Notes: generated from the letters alone by a model not told the origin. A DNA stretch of 64,000 nt from Arthrobacter sp. FB24 (GCF_000196235.1 NC_008541.1:2790001-2854000); one strand, 5' to 3'; shown: positions 16,440 through 25,412, numbered from the stretch's first letter. Translations and numbers: made by a program.

Positions 16440-16919
16440 CTAGGACGACTCGCCCGCCAGCAGCCGTTTCAGCACCGATCGTGGCACATAATCGGACACG
16501 TTGCCGCCGAGGGTGAAGACTTCCTTAATGAGCGTGGACGACAAGTGGAGATAGTGGCCTTCGGTGGGAAGAAAGACCGTTTCCACGCCGCTCAGCTGCC
16601 GGTTCATCGTTGCCATCGGGAGCTCGTAGTCAAAGTCCGACGACGATCGAAGGCCCTTCACAATTGCGGACACACCCCGCTGCCTGCAGTATTCGGCCAG
16701 CAGGCCTTCGCCCACCGGCTCCACTACGATGCCGCGCAGGGACGCGAGGGTCTCGCGGGCCATGTCGATCCGTTCCTCCAGCGGGAAGCGGTACTTCTTG
16801 GCGTAGTTGGTGGACACCGCCACGATGACTTCGTCAAAGAGGCCTGCGGCCCTGGCGATGACTTCCAGGTGGCCATTGTGGATCGGGTCAAAGGAGCCAG
16901 GGCATACGGCGCGTCTCAT
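16440..16919 (-). CDS. coaD: Phosphopantetheine adenylyltransferase
   Basis: CoaD transfers AMP from ATP to 4'-phosphopantetheine, the penultimate step of coenzyme A synthesis. The 159 residues match the family length. The nucleotidyltransferase motif CPGSFDPIHNGHLEVI (about 6-21) contains the HxGH signature, and LSSTLIKEVFTLGGNVSDYV is the conserved C-terminal ATP-binding region. In many actinobacteria rsmD lies directly upstream; here a divergent plus-strand cassette separates the two, with 43 bp between the coaD and SDR starts. Confidence 0.97.
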   Translation of the reverse strand: MRRAVCPGSFDPIHNGHLEVIARAAGLFDEVIVAVSTNYAKKYRFPLEERIDMARETLASLRGIVVEPVGEGLLAEYCRQRGVSAIVKGLRSSSDFDYELPMATMNRQLSGVETVFLPTEGHYLHLSSTLIKEVFTLGGNVSDYVPRSVLKRLLAGESS

Positions 16920-16962
16920 GCTCCGAACCTACCGTATCCCCCAAGCGGGATAACATGACTGG

Positions 16963-17839
16963 ATGCCCGAGTCGAACATTCCCTTCACCGTTGCAGGGGG
17001 CGTGGTGCTGGTCACCGGCGCAGCCATGGGCATGGGCCGGCTGCACGCGCTCCGCGCCGCCAGGGAAGGCGCGACTGTGGTGATCCTATGGGACGTGGAT
17101 GCCGGCGGACTGGAAAGCGTTGCCCGCGAGGTGACTGCGCTCGGCGCCCGAGCCGTAGCCCGCGCCGTGGATCTCGCGGACCGTGACGCCATCGCCGAGG
17201 CCGCGCGGGAGTGCCGTGCTGAAGGCGCCCTTACCCTCCTCGTTAATAACGCGGGAATCGTGCGCGGCGCGTACTTTTGGGAGCACCGGCCGGGCCCTGA
17301 CATTGCCTTGACCATGGACGTCAACGCACTGGCGCCGATGTACGTCACCCTCGCATTCCTTCCGGACATGATGGCCGACGTCGGGCGCGCCCGACGGGTC
17401 CTGAACATCGCCTCCGCCGCCGGCACGGTTTCCAACCCCAGGATGAGCGTGTATGCAGCCTCCAAATGGGCTGTAGTGGGCTGGAGTGACTCGCTGCGGC
17501 TTGAATTGGAACAGGAAGGCTACCGGCATCTGCGGGTCACCACCTTCTGTCCGAGCTACATCTCCACCGGTATGTTCGCCGGCGCCCGCGGCCCCCCTGC
17601 TCACGCCGCTCATGACTCCCGCTAACGCCGTCGACCGGGCATGGCGGGCAATGGCCGCGGGCCGCCCGCTCCTCATTGCTCCGGCGACGGCGAATCTTGG
17701 CAAAGTCCTGCGGGGGATTCTTCCCGTCCGCGTATGGGACTTCATCGGCGGTAAAGTCTTCCGGATCTACGCCGGCATGGAAAAATTCACCGGACGCGCA
17801 GAGGACGCCACCTCCAACCGACAGGCAGGCAAACAGTGA
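16963..17839 (+). pseudogene. Short-chain dehydrogenase/reductase, frameshifted
   Basis: An SDR oxidoreductase in two frames. The first part (16963-17625) has the Rossmann motif TGAAMGMG, NNAG, and the catalytic SAAGTVSNPRMSVYAASK (Ser, Tyr, Lys). After STGMFAGARGP it runs out of frame and stops at 17625. The next frame continues PLLTPLMTPANAVDRAW and ends GMEKFTGRAEDATSNRQAGKQ at 17839, as an intact SDR tail. Removing one C from the six-C run at about 17590-17595 restores a single 291-residue protein whose stop overlaps the GTG of the next gene (GTGA). Either a recent mutation or a homopolymer sequencing error. Both the fold and catalytic residues lie before the break. The substrate is unknown. 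Confidence 0.85.
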
Positions 17840-19044
17840 ACGCAACAGCTCCGGCACCGTGGCAGCGGGCAGCGTCGGGTGCCAATCTCCTGGCAGCCAA
17901 CGGAACCCTCGGGGTCACGATCTTCGAGGAGATGACCACCCTCGCGGTCCGGACCGGCGCCATCAACCTTGGCCAGGGCTTCCCCGACGAGGACGGTCCG
18001 TTGGAAATCAAGGCGGCCGCCCAGGCTGCGATTGCCTCCGGCGCCAACCAATATGCTCCCGGCAAGGGAATCCTTCCCCTCCGGGAGGCCGTATCGGCGC
18101 ACCAGCAGCGGTTCTACGGGCTCACGCCGGACCCGGAGACTGAAATCATCGTCACCACGGGAGCCACCGAAGCCATTGCTGCCTCGTTGCTGGCACTCGT
18201 GGAGCACGGAGACGAGGTGCTCACGTTCGAACCCTTCTACGACTCCTACGGCGCCATGATCGGACTGGCGGAAGCCACGCATGTGACGGCTCCGCTGCTC
18301 GCTCCGGATTTCATGCCGGACATGACAGCCCTGGAAGCGGCCTTCAGCAGCCGGACCAAAGTGGTGCTGATCAATAATCCGCACAACCCCACCGGCGCGG
18401 TCTTTCCGCGTGAGGTTCTTCAGCGCGTCGTGGAACTTGCCGCCAGGCACGACGCCGTCATCATCACCGACGAGGTCTACGAGCACCTGACGTTCGGGGA
18501 ACAACACATCCCGGTGGCAAGCCTGCCCGGTGCCGCCGGCAGGACCGTCACCATATCCTCCGCAGGCAAGACGTTCTCCTTCACCGGCTGGAAGATCGGC
18601 TGGCTGAGCGGACCTGAACACCTCGTGTCTGCCATCAGGACGGTGAAACAGTTCCTCAGCTACAGCTCCGGCACGCCGTTCCAGGGCGCCATCGCCGTAG
18701 GGCTCGCCCTGCCCGACGACTTTTACACCGGGATTTCCGAGACACTCCGGCGCAAGCGGGACATCCTCAGCGACGGGTTGAAGGCCGCCGGCCTGGACGT
18801 CTTCACCCCGCAAGGAACCTACTTCGTGAATGTGGACACGGCTCCCCTGGGGATCTCCGACTCCGTGGACCTGGCCCGGAGGCTTCCGGAACTGGTAGGG
18901 GTGGCCGCCATCCCGGTGCCAGTCTTCTGCCATCCCGAGGGCGCCGAACGAACCCGCAGCCTGCTCCGCTTTGCGTTCTGCAAGAAGACCGAGGTCCTCG
19001 AGGAGGCCGCATCGCGGCTCGCCACCCTCCGGGACCGGCTGTGA
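17836..19044 (+). CDS. PLP-dependent aminotransferase (class I/II)
   Basis: A 402-residue fold-type I aminotransferase, cytoplasmic. Visible family marks are LGQGFPDEDGP near the N-terminus, NNPHNPTGAVFPREVL, the TDEVYEHLTF segment, and the PLP lysine K245 in SSAGKTFSFTGWKIGW; the C-terminal arginine is in RSLLRFAFCK. The sequence resembles the kynurenine/methionine/succinyl-DAP aminotransferase group, which cannot be separated by eye. GTG start overlaps the SDR stop, and its own stop overlaps the next GTG, so the cassette is translationally coupled. SDR, aminotransferase and spermidine-synthase-like protein together suggest an amine or amino-acid modification route, as inference. Confidence 0.92.
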   Translation: MNATAPAPWQRAASGANLLAANGTLGVTIFEEMTTLAVRTGAINLGQGFPDEDGPLEIKAAAQAAIASGANQYAPGKGILPLREAVSAHQQRFYGLTPDPETEIIVTTGATEAIAASLLALVEHGDEVLTFEPFYDSYGAMIGLAEATHVTAPLLAPDFMPDMTALEAAFSSRTKVVLINNPHNPTGAVFPREVLQRVVELAARHDAVIITDEVYEHLTFGEQHIPVASLPGAAGRTVTISSAGKTFSFTGWKIGWLSGPEHLVSAIRTVKQFLSYSSGTPFQGAIAVGLALPDDFYTGISETLRRKRDILSDGLKAAGLDVFTPQGTYFVNVDTAPLGISDSVDLARRLPELVGVAAIPVPVFCHPEGAERTRSLLRFAFCKKTEVLEEAASRLATLRDRL

Positions 19045-19832
19045 CGATGCCTGCCCGGACCCCGGCAGGATCACGTTTCCTCCGGACCACCGGACAGCAC
19101 GCCACCATCGAACCGGATGCCTTCACCGCAGGGTCCTATGTGCTGAGCATCGGCGGAGCGGAGCAGTCCCACGTAAACCTCGCCGAGCCGGTCGAAATCT
19201 TCTACGAGTACCTCCGCCGGATCGGGCACGTCGTGGATCTCGCGGCACCTGCCGGCGAGCCGGTCCACGCGCTGCATCTTGGCGCCGGGGCGCTGACGCT
19301 GGCCCGCTACATTCAGGCGACCCGCCCGGGGTCCCTACAGTACGCCGTGGAGCTCGAACGCGAGCTGCTGGACTTCGTCCTGCAGCAGTTGCCCATGCCG
19401 GACGGAACGGTTCTGCACACGCTGATCGGCGACGCACGGGACGCGCTGGCGGAACTGCCGGCGGAACTGCGTTTCGACGTCGTGATCCTGGACATTTTCT
19501 CCGGCCCGGAGGCACCGGAGCACATCGCATGTGCCGGTTTCTACGAGGAGGCTGCGGCCAGGCTGACGCCACGCGGGGTGTTGATCGTCAACGTGGGCGA
19601 TGAACCGGGGCTGACCCTGGTACGGAGCCAGGTGGCAGCCATGCGCCAGGTCATGGGCGGTGTTGCCGCTTTCGCCGAGTCCGGGATGTTCGCCGGGCGG
19701 CATCCCGGAAACATTGTCCTTGCCGGCACAAGGGGTCCGTGGCCTGCGGAATGGACCGTGGAGCTGGCGGCACGCGGCCCGCACCCGGCAAAAGTACTGG
19801 CCGGCGTGGACCTCGACGCGATCTCGGACTAA
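19041..19832 (+). CDS. Spermidine-synthase-like / SAM-dependent methyltransferase-fold protein
   Basis: A 263-residue protein of the spermine/spermidine synthase fold. The nucleotide-binding strand ALHLGAGALTLARYIQ, the acidic strand-2 end YAVELERELLDF, LIGDARDAL and VVILDIFSGPEAPEH follow the SpeE order; however, the SpeE substrate motif with paired acidic residues is not obvious, so it may not make polyamines. Actinobacterial proteins of this kind are usually annotated as fused or orphan spermidine synthases. It is the third gene of the plus-strand cassette (GTG at 19041 overlaps the preceding TGA) and ends 1 bp from the convergent rsmD stop. Confidence 0.82.
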   Translation: MTMPARTPAGSRFLRTTGQHATIEPDAFTAGSYVLSIGGAEQSHVNLAEPVEIFYEYLRRIGHVVDLAAPAGEPVHALHLGAGALTLARYIQATRPGSLQYAVELERELLDFVLQQLPMPDGTVLHTLIGDARDALAELPAELRFDVVILDIFSGPEAPEHIACAGFYEEAAARLTPRGVLIVNVGDEPGLTLVRSQVAAMRQVMGGVAAFAESGMFAGRHPGNIVLAGTRGPWPAEWTVELAARGPHPAKVLAGVDLDAISD

Positions 19833-19833
19833 G

Positions 19834-20412
19834 TCAGCTGCCGCCGCCCACAGGTTCGGCAAACCACAGCTTGGTTTCGCCGTATTTCTTCTCGGCAAAC
19901 CGCTCCAGCGACGCAGGCCAGGACGGCTCCGGGCTGCGGGACGAGCGCTCCACCACCACGACGGCGGACTCTGCCAGGTAAGGCGACAGTTCCTCCAGTA
20001 CCGCGCCCATGGCGGGCTCGTCCAGCGGATACGGCGGGTCCAGGAACACGAGGTCCCACAGTGTGCCCGGCACGGTCCTTTCCAGGAAGGACTCCACCCG
20101 GGAGCGGTGGACCGACACCGCCTTGTGACCTACGGCCCCGTTGACGAGGTCCGCGTTGCGCTGGCAAACCTCACTGGCCTTTCCGTCGAACTCCACGAGG
20201 TCCACAGTCTCCGCCCCGCGGCTGGCGCTTTCCACGCCGAGCGCGCCGGAGCCCGCATAAAGATCCAGGACGCGGGCCCCTGCCACCACATTGAAGGCCT
20301 CAAGGCGGGAGAAGAGTGCTTCCTTGACGCGGTCGGTGGTGGGACGGGTCATGGACCCGGGCACACTGACCAGCGGCATTCCCCCGCCGGCCCCGGCGAT
20401 GATGCGGCTCAC
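19834..20412 (-). CDS. rsmD: 16S rRNA (guanine(966)-N(2))-methyltransferase RsmD
   Basis: RsmD methylates G966 of 16S rRNA in the assembled small subunit. The 192 residues carry the SAM-binding motif VLDLYAGSGALGVESASRGA, LVEFDGKASEV, and the N6/N2-methyltransferase catalytic box FLDPPYPLD. SRIIAGAGGG at the start matches the family N-terminus. It lies 39 bp after recG in the same direction. Its usual downstream partner coaD is displaced by the 16963-19832 cassette. Confidence 0.95.
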   Translation of the reverse strand: MSRIIAGAGGGMPLVSVPGSMTRPTTDRVKEALFSRLEAFNVVAGARVLDLYAGSGALGVESASRGAETVDLVEFDGKASEVCQRNADLVNGAVGHKAVSVHRSRVESFLERTVPGTLWDLVFLDPPYPLDEPAMGAVLEELSPYLAESAVVVVERSSRSPEPSWPASLERFAEKKYGETKLWFAEPVGGGS

Positions 20413-20451
20413 GCCGGATCCGTCCCGTCATGTCCCGCCACACGCCATGTC

Positions 20452-22722
20452 CTAGCCACGCTCAAGGAATGCCTCCTTTTCCGGGTTCAAATACTCATCG
20501 ATTGCCTCCGCGAGTGCGGAATGGTCCGTCAGGCCGGGATCCGCGGCCACGATTTGTTGCGCGTCCTGGCGTGCCTTTGCAATGACGGCCTCGTGCTCCA
20601 GCACGCGCAGCAGCTTGAGCGTGGAACGTCCGCCGGACTGTGAGGCGCCGAGGATGTCGCCCTCGCGGCGCAGCTTCAGGTCCTCCTGCGACAGCTCGAA
20701 TCCGTCCGTCGTGGCCGCCACGGCGTCCAGGCGGCGGCGGCTGGGATGCCCGGGCTCAAGCGTGGTCACCAGAAGGCAGGTGCCGGGCAGCCCGCCCCGG
20801 CCCACCCGTCCGCGAAGCTGGTGCAGCTGGGAGATGCCGAACCTGTCCGCATCCAGGATCACCATCAGTGTGGCGTTGTGGACGTCAACACCCACCTCGA
20901 TCACGGTGGTGGACACCAGCAACTTGGTTTCATTCGCCGTGAAGGATGCCATCGTTGCGGATTTCAGGACGGGATCCTGCCTGCCGTGCAGCGGCGCCAG
21001 CGGAACGCCGGCCAGCGCGGGTTCATCCTGCAGGTGTTCGACGACTGAAGTGACGGATGCGAGCTCGCGGGCCGGGCCGTCACCTTCCAGGTCCGCCGCC
21101 GAAGGCTCCGCTTCCCCGGGGCTGAAGTCGCCGTCGTCGTCTTCTCCGATCTTGGGGCACACGACGTAGACCTGGTGCCCGGCGTCGATCTCTTCCCGGG
21201 ACCGGGACCAGATACGTCCGGCCCAGCCGGGGTTTTCGGCGAGGCCAACAACATGCGTGGAAATGGGGGCACGGCCCGCGGGGAGTTCGTCCAGCACTGA
21301 TGTTTCGAGATCGCCGAACACGGTCATGGCGACGGTCCTGGGAATGGGCGTGGCAGTCATGACGAGCAGGTGGGGCGGCTTGCTGGCTTTCGCACGCAGG
21401 GCGTCGCGCTGCTCCACCCCGAAGCGGTGCTGTTCATCCACAACGATCAGGCCGAGGTCGTAGAACGAGACATTGTCGCTCAGCAGGGCGTGCGTCCCGA
21501 TCACGATCCCGGCAGTGCCCGACGCGGCATCCAGCATGGCCTGTTTGCGGGCAGCAGTGGGCATCGATCCGGTAAGCATCGTGACCTGCACTGTGTCGGG
21601 ACCTGATCCGCCCAGCAGGCCGTCCCGGGACAACGGGCCCAGGGTCCTGCGGATGGATTCGAAGTGCTGCGCGGCCAGGACTTCCGTGGGCGCCAATAGG
21701 GCGGCCTGACCCCCGGCGTCAACCACCTGGAGCATTGCGCGCAGGGCGACGATGGTCTTGCCTGACCCCACCTCGCCCTGGAGGAGCCGGTTCATGGGGC
21801 TGTCCTGCGAAAGCTCCTCCGCAAGTGTTTTCCCGACGGCGGACTGGCCGGCCGTGAGCGTAAAGGGCAGCTGGCGGTCGAACGCGGTCAGGATTCCGTC
21901 GGTGACAGGCCGGCGGGCCGTGGCCTCCTCGGCGGCCAGCTGGGCGCGGCGCCGCGCGAGGGCAGCCTGCAGGACCAGGGCCTCCTGGTACCTGAAGCGG
22001 TCCCTGGCCCGCTGCCAGTCGCCGGGCACCTCCGGGGTATGGATCAGCCGGTAGGCCTCCGGAGCCGGCAGGAACTTCTCCCGGGCCGAGACCCCGGCCG
22101 GCACCGGATCGTCCAGGACATCCAGGTCGACGGTGTCCAGGAGGGTGGAGATGACTTTCTGGATGGACCAGCTGGTGAGCTTGGCCGTTGCCGGGTAGAC
22201 CGGGATGGGCATGGCGGCGAGCTTCTCCGGGTCCATGCCCGGGGTGTCCGGGTCCTCGTCCAGCAGCAGGAAGTCAGGGTTGGTGAGACTCAAGCTGCCG
22301 CCGTACCTGGTGACCTTGCCCGAGAACATCGCCCTGCGCCCCGGGAGCAGCTCCGCTTTGGCCCGGTAGCCGTTGAAGAAGCTCACCTTCAGGGTGCCGG
22401 GCACGCCGGCGCCGGGAAGCCTGCCGGCGCTTCCGTGGCTGTTGTGGTTCGTCGCGGAATCGTCCGTAATCACGACGTCGGTCAGTGTGCCGCGGCGCGC
22501 CCGCATTGCCCTGGTGCTGTTGGACACGACGCGCGCGATCAGGGTGACCTCTTCGTCCAGCGGCACCTCGCTGATGGGGGTCAGCTCACCCCGGCTGAGG
22601 TACCGGCGCGGAAAATAGTTGAGCAGGCCGCCGACGGTGGTGATGCCCAGGTGTTTCTCAATGACGGCTGCGGACCGTTTGCCAATGCGGCGTTCCAGGC
22701 CCAGTTCCAGCTCAGTGTTCAT
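20452..22722 (-). CDS. recG: ATP-dependent DNA helicase RecG
   Basis: RecG remodels stalled replication forks and Holliday junctions. ATG 22722 gives MNTELELGLERRIGKRSAAV and a 756-residue protein; the open frame extends further upstream but into thiL/DhaL-type overlapping sequence without RecG similarity. An N-terminal wedge (OB) domain precedes the helicase motifs: LLQGEVGSGKT (Walker A), APTEVLAAQHF, VVDEQHRFGVEQR (DEQH box), TATPIPRT, and motif VI QLRGRVGRGG. It overlaps the DhaL-type gene by 11 bp, the well-known yloV-recG adjacency. Identification is firm. Confidence 0.97.
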   Translation of the reverse strand: MNTELELGLERRIGKRSAAVIEKHLGITTVGGLLNYFPRRYLSRGELTPISEVPLDEEVTLIARVVSNSTRAMRARRGTLTDVVITDDSATNHNSHGSAGRLPGAGVPGTLKVSFFNGYRAKAELLPGRRAMFSGKVTRYGGSLSLTNPDFLLLDEDPDTPGMDPEKLAAMPIPVYPATAKLTSWSIQKVISTLLDTVDLDVLDDPVPAGVSAREKFLPAPEAYRLIHTPEVPGDWQRARDRFRYQEALVLQAALARRRAQLAAEEATARRPVTDGILTAFDRQLPFTLTAGQSAVGKTLAEELSQDSPMNRLLQGEVGSGKTIVALRAMLQVVDAGGQAALLAPTEVLAAQHFESIRRTLGPLSRDGLLGGSGPDTVQVTMLTGSMPTAARKQAMLDAASGTAGIVIGTHALLSDNVSFYDLGLIVVDEQHRFGVEQRDALRAKASKPPHLLVMTATPIPRTVAMTVFGDLETSVLDELPAGRAPISTHVVGLAENPGWAGRIWSRSREEIDAGHQVYVVCPKIGEDDDGDFSPGEAEPSAADLEGDGPARELASVTSVVEHLQDEPALAGVPLAPLHGRQDPVLKSATMASFTANETKLLVSTTVIEVGVDVHNATLMVILDADRFGISQLHQLRGRVGRGGLPGTCLLVTTLEPGHPSRRRLDAVAATTDGFELSQEDLKLRREGDILGASQSGGRSTLKLLRVLEHEAVIAKARQDAQQIVAADPGLTDHSALAEAIDEYLNPEKEAFLERG

Positions 22723-23746
22723 GTCCGTCGGGGTCCCGCGGCAGGGCGAGCTGGCTGACCGAAATGTCCGTGGGTTCGCCGAGTGAGCCGATGAGCGCCA
22801 CAGCCGGTTCCGGGGCCGGCACGTGGACGTGCACTCGCCAGCGGTACTTTCCGTCGCCGTCGATTGCACCGCCAACCTGGCTCATGATCACCGAATCGCC
22901 CATTTCGTCCAGCCGTTGCCGCAGGGTGGCCGCATCCAGGGGAGAAAGTTTGATGGTGCACATGACTTCCACGCCGTCGTCGTCGGGCATGTCTGCATGA
23001 ATGTGGGGGTCCTGGACGTTGTAACCGTGCAGGCCGTCCAGCATGTCGCCTTGGAGTTCTTCGCCGAGCACCGCGGAACGCAGGCAGTCAAGGATCAAGA
23101 GCATCCCGACGCCGCCGGCGTCCACGACATGGGCCTCGTGCAGGGCTGCCAACTGGTCTTCGGTGCGGACCACCGCTTCGAGGGCTGCCTCCACCGCAGC
23201 GTCCAGGGCCAGTCCCAGGACGTGATTGCTGTCGTCGCCGTTCTGCTCGGCATCCACTCCGGCGGCGGCACGCGCGGCCGCCTCCATGACCGAGAGCATG
23301 GTTCCCGGAACGGGATCGCTCAACGCCGACCACGCCCGGATCTGGGCGCGGTTGAGCGCGGCTGCGAGCAGCGGCGAGCTCAGGCGGGTATGACCGGCCA
23401 ACGGCTCCGCAGCGGCGCACAGGAACACGGCGAACAATGTGCCGGAATTGCCGCGTGCCTGCTCCATCGCAGCCTGGCCGGCGCTTGCGAGGACGGCCCC
23501 GACATCCTGCTGGCCCGGGGGCCCCCCGGACTGCGGCGCGAATTCGGGGTCCGATGACGTGGCGGGGCTGTGGAGGGCCTGTGCAGCTGCACGGACCGTC
23601 AGGTAGAGGTTGGTGCCGGTATCGCCGTCCGCCACAGGGAAAATATTGATGGCGTTGAGGCGGTCGCTGTGGTTCCCGAGGACTGTTTCGGCCTTGCCCA
23701 ACCACCGCTTCATCGCTTGCGCGTTGGCGGCAATCTTAGTCTGCAA
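22712..23746 (-). CDS. DAK2/DhaL-domain protein (FakA/YloV N-terminal-like)
   Basis: A 344-residue protein with an N-terminal DhaL kinase domain: NIFPVADGDTGTNLYLT carries the Mg-ATP-binding aspartates and QARGNSGTLFAVFL follows. The C-terminal part (VEVMCTIKLSPLD onward, with GDSVIMSQVGGAIDG and WRVHVHVPAPEPAVAL) looks like the middle domain of fatty-acid kinase FakA/YloV. The DegV-like C-terminal domain of the about 550-residue FakA is absent. Start TTG 23746 overlaps the thiL end by 11 bp; ATG 23713 is an alternative with no better RBS. Sits between thiL and recG. A role in fatty-acid or dihydroxyacetone-type phosphorylation is inferred from family only. Confidence 0.85.
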   Translation of the reverse strand: MQTKIAANAQAMKRWLGKAETVLGNHSDRLNAINIFPVADGDTGTNLYLTVRAAAQALHSPATSSDPEFAPQSGGPPGQQDVGAVLASAGQAAMEQARGNSGTLFAVFLCAAAEPLAGHTRLSSPLLAAALNRAQIRAWSALSDPVPGTMLSVMEAAARAAAGVDAEQNGDDSNHVLGLALDAAVEAALEAVVRTEDQLAALHEAHVVDAGGVGMLLILDCLRSAVLGEELQGDMLDGLHGYNVQDPHIHADMPDDDGVEVMCTIKLSPLDAATLRQRLDEMGDSVIMSQVGGAIDGDGKYRWRVHVHVPAPEPAVALIGSLGEPTDISVSQLALPRDPDGHEH

Positions 23747-24761
23747 AGTGATCCCATCCCACAGTGTCCGCGGGCCGGCCCGCTATCGTCACGCCAGTGC
23801 TTTCCATTGGTGCAAGGGCTTCTACTGAGCCTATCGCAGCGAAACCCGGAGGCAGCTGAACGTCCGCCGGGAATGTGGCAAGAAGTCCATGATCTTCCCC
23901 TCCGCCGAGCACCCAGACCATGGGGTCGCCGTCCACCGCGTCCGCGACAGCGGCCAAAGGCTCTGCGAGCTGCTTCAGGGCGTCGGGATCAAGGTCCAGG
24001 ACCACGCCGCTGGCGGCGGCCAGGCGGTTGCCGTCGCGGATCAGTCCGTCGGAAACATCCATCATGGCCGAGGCGCCTGCCGCGAGTGCGGACGGCCCGG
24101 CATCCAGCGGCGGCAGCGGCCGGCATTGCCTGTCCATAATGGTCCGCTGCTCCGGCGTTAACCGTTCAACATCCAATGCCGACTCCAGCAGGGCAAGGCC
24201 CGCCGCCGCGAGCCCCAGCGTTCCGGCCAGCGCGACGGTGTCCCCGGGACGGGCCCCGGAGCGCAATACCGGCTCCCGCCCGTCCAGGGTGCCCAGGATG
24301 GCCACGGTCACGGCCAGTTCGCGGCCCCGGCCCAGGTCCCCGCCGGCCACGGAACATCCAGCGGCGCCAAGGCCGCTGATGGCGTGGGACAGCCCGTCCG
24401 CGAAATCCTCAACCCAGGAAACCGGCGTCTCCGGAGGCAGGGTCAGGCTCACCACCATGGACACGGACCGCGCACCCATGGCGTTGATGTCGCTCAGGTT
24501 CTGCGCCGCGGCCTTCCAGCCGACGTCGAAGCCGGTGGTCCGGTACCCGTTTCGCCACACCAGCCGGAAATCCTGGTCCTGGACCTGAGTGTCAATGCTG
24601 ACCACGGTCCGGCCGTCCGGGGCTGCCACAATGGCGGCGTCATCCCCGGGTCCCAGCAGGAGCGCCGTGCCCTCGGCTGGACCTTTGTTCAGGCGCGGAA
24701 AGATCCTGGCGAGGAGCTCGGATTCGGAAAGTCCGTCAACGGTGAGGTGAGATTCAGGCAC
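23736..24761 (-). CDS. thiL: Thiamine-monophosphate kinase
   Basis: ThiL phosphorylates thiamine monophosphate to the cofactor thiamine diphosphate. The 341-residue protein shows LLGPGDDAAIV, the metal-binding VAGGDLGRGRELAVTV, and MDVSDGLIRDGNRLA, in the family order and spacing. Thiamine diphosphate is the cofactor of IlvB encoded later in this window, but no co-regulation is evident and I see no TPP riboswitch upstream. It is first in a unit with the DhaL-type gene and recG. Confidence 0.95.
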   Translation of the reverse strand: MPESHLTVDGLSESELLARIFPRLNKGPAEGTALLLGPGDDAAIVAAPDGRTVVSIDTQVQDQDFRLVWRNGYRTTGFDVGWKAAAQNLSDINAMGARSVSMVVSLTLPPETPVSWVEDFADGLSHAISGLGAAGCSVAGGDLGRGRELAVTVAILGTLDGREPVLRSGARPGDTVALAGTLGLAAAGLALLESALDVERLTPEQRTIMDRQCRPLPPLDAGPSALAAGASAMMDVSDGLIRDGNRLAAASGVVLDLDPDALKQLAEPLAAVADAVDGDPMVWVLGGGEDHGLLATFPADVQLPPGFAAIGSVEALAPMESTGVTIAGRPADTVGWDHFAD

Positions 24762-24908
24762 ACCACTACGCTACAGTCAGGGACCGACATCCGTTCGCGG
24801 GGTCCTGTCCACAAGGTCCTGATGGGCCCCTGCCGGCATGGCGGGAAGCGGGGGCAGAGCGGACGAACGGCGTCCGGCCGGCTGCCCGGAGCGGGATAGG
24901 CTTAAACA

Positions 24909-25412
24909 ATGCACCTGCTCCGCACCCCGGTTTCCACCCGTTCGCTTCGCCTGCCGGCAACGGCTGCAGCAGTGGTGCTGGCCCTCAGCGCATGCGCACC
25001 GGTGGTGGACGTCGCGCCGGCCAAGGATGCGGCCAACCCTGCCTGTGCACCCATGATGGTGGCACTTCCGGACACGATGGGTGACGCGGCCCTGCGGAAG
25101 ACCAACAGCCAGGCAACCGCCGCCTGGGGCGATCCGTCCAAAGTCATCCTGCGGTGCGGAGTCAACGTTCCCGGTCCGACCACAGACCGTTGCGTCAGTG
25201 TCAACGGCATCGACTGGGTCATCAAGGAGGGCGACCCCGTCTGGACACTGACCACCTTCGGCCGCGAACCGGCCACGGAGATCGTCATGGACCCGGATCA
25301 AATCAGTTCCGCAACCGTGCTGGCCGAACTGTCCGCCGCGGCCGGGAAGATCAAGGCCACCAGGAACTGCGTGGGCCAGGAAGAGCTGCAGAACCTGCCC
25401 ACCGGACAATAG
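24909..25412 (+). CDS. DUF3515 lipoprotein
   Basis: A 167-residue actinobacterial lipoprotein of the DUF3515 family. The signal peptide ends in the lipobox LSAC with lipidation Cys29. The mature part has CAPMMVALPDTM, the conserved AAWGDPSKVILRCGV, and VNGIDWVIKEGD. Function unknown. It stands alone on the plus strand between thiL and ddl, which is the usual position of this family next to thiL or ddl in actinobacteria, and it converges on ddl with a 36-bp gap. Confidence 0.88.
   Translation: MHLLRTPVSTRSLRLPATAAAVVLALSACAPVVDVAPAKDAANPACAPMMVALPDTMGDAALRKTNSQATAAWGDPSKVILRCGVNVPGPTTDRCVSVNGIDWVIKEGDPVWTLTTFGREPATEIVMDPDQISSATVLAELSAAAGKIKATRNCVGQEELQNLPTGQ

Noticed and set aside
24762..24908. 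TPP riboswitch upstream of thiL
   Set aside because: No CTGAGA or similar conserved core and no plausible pairing was seen in the thiL upstream region.
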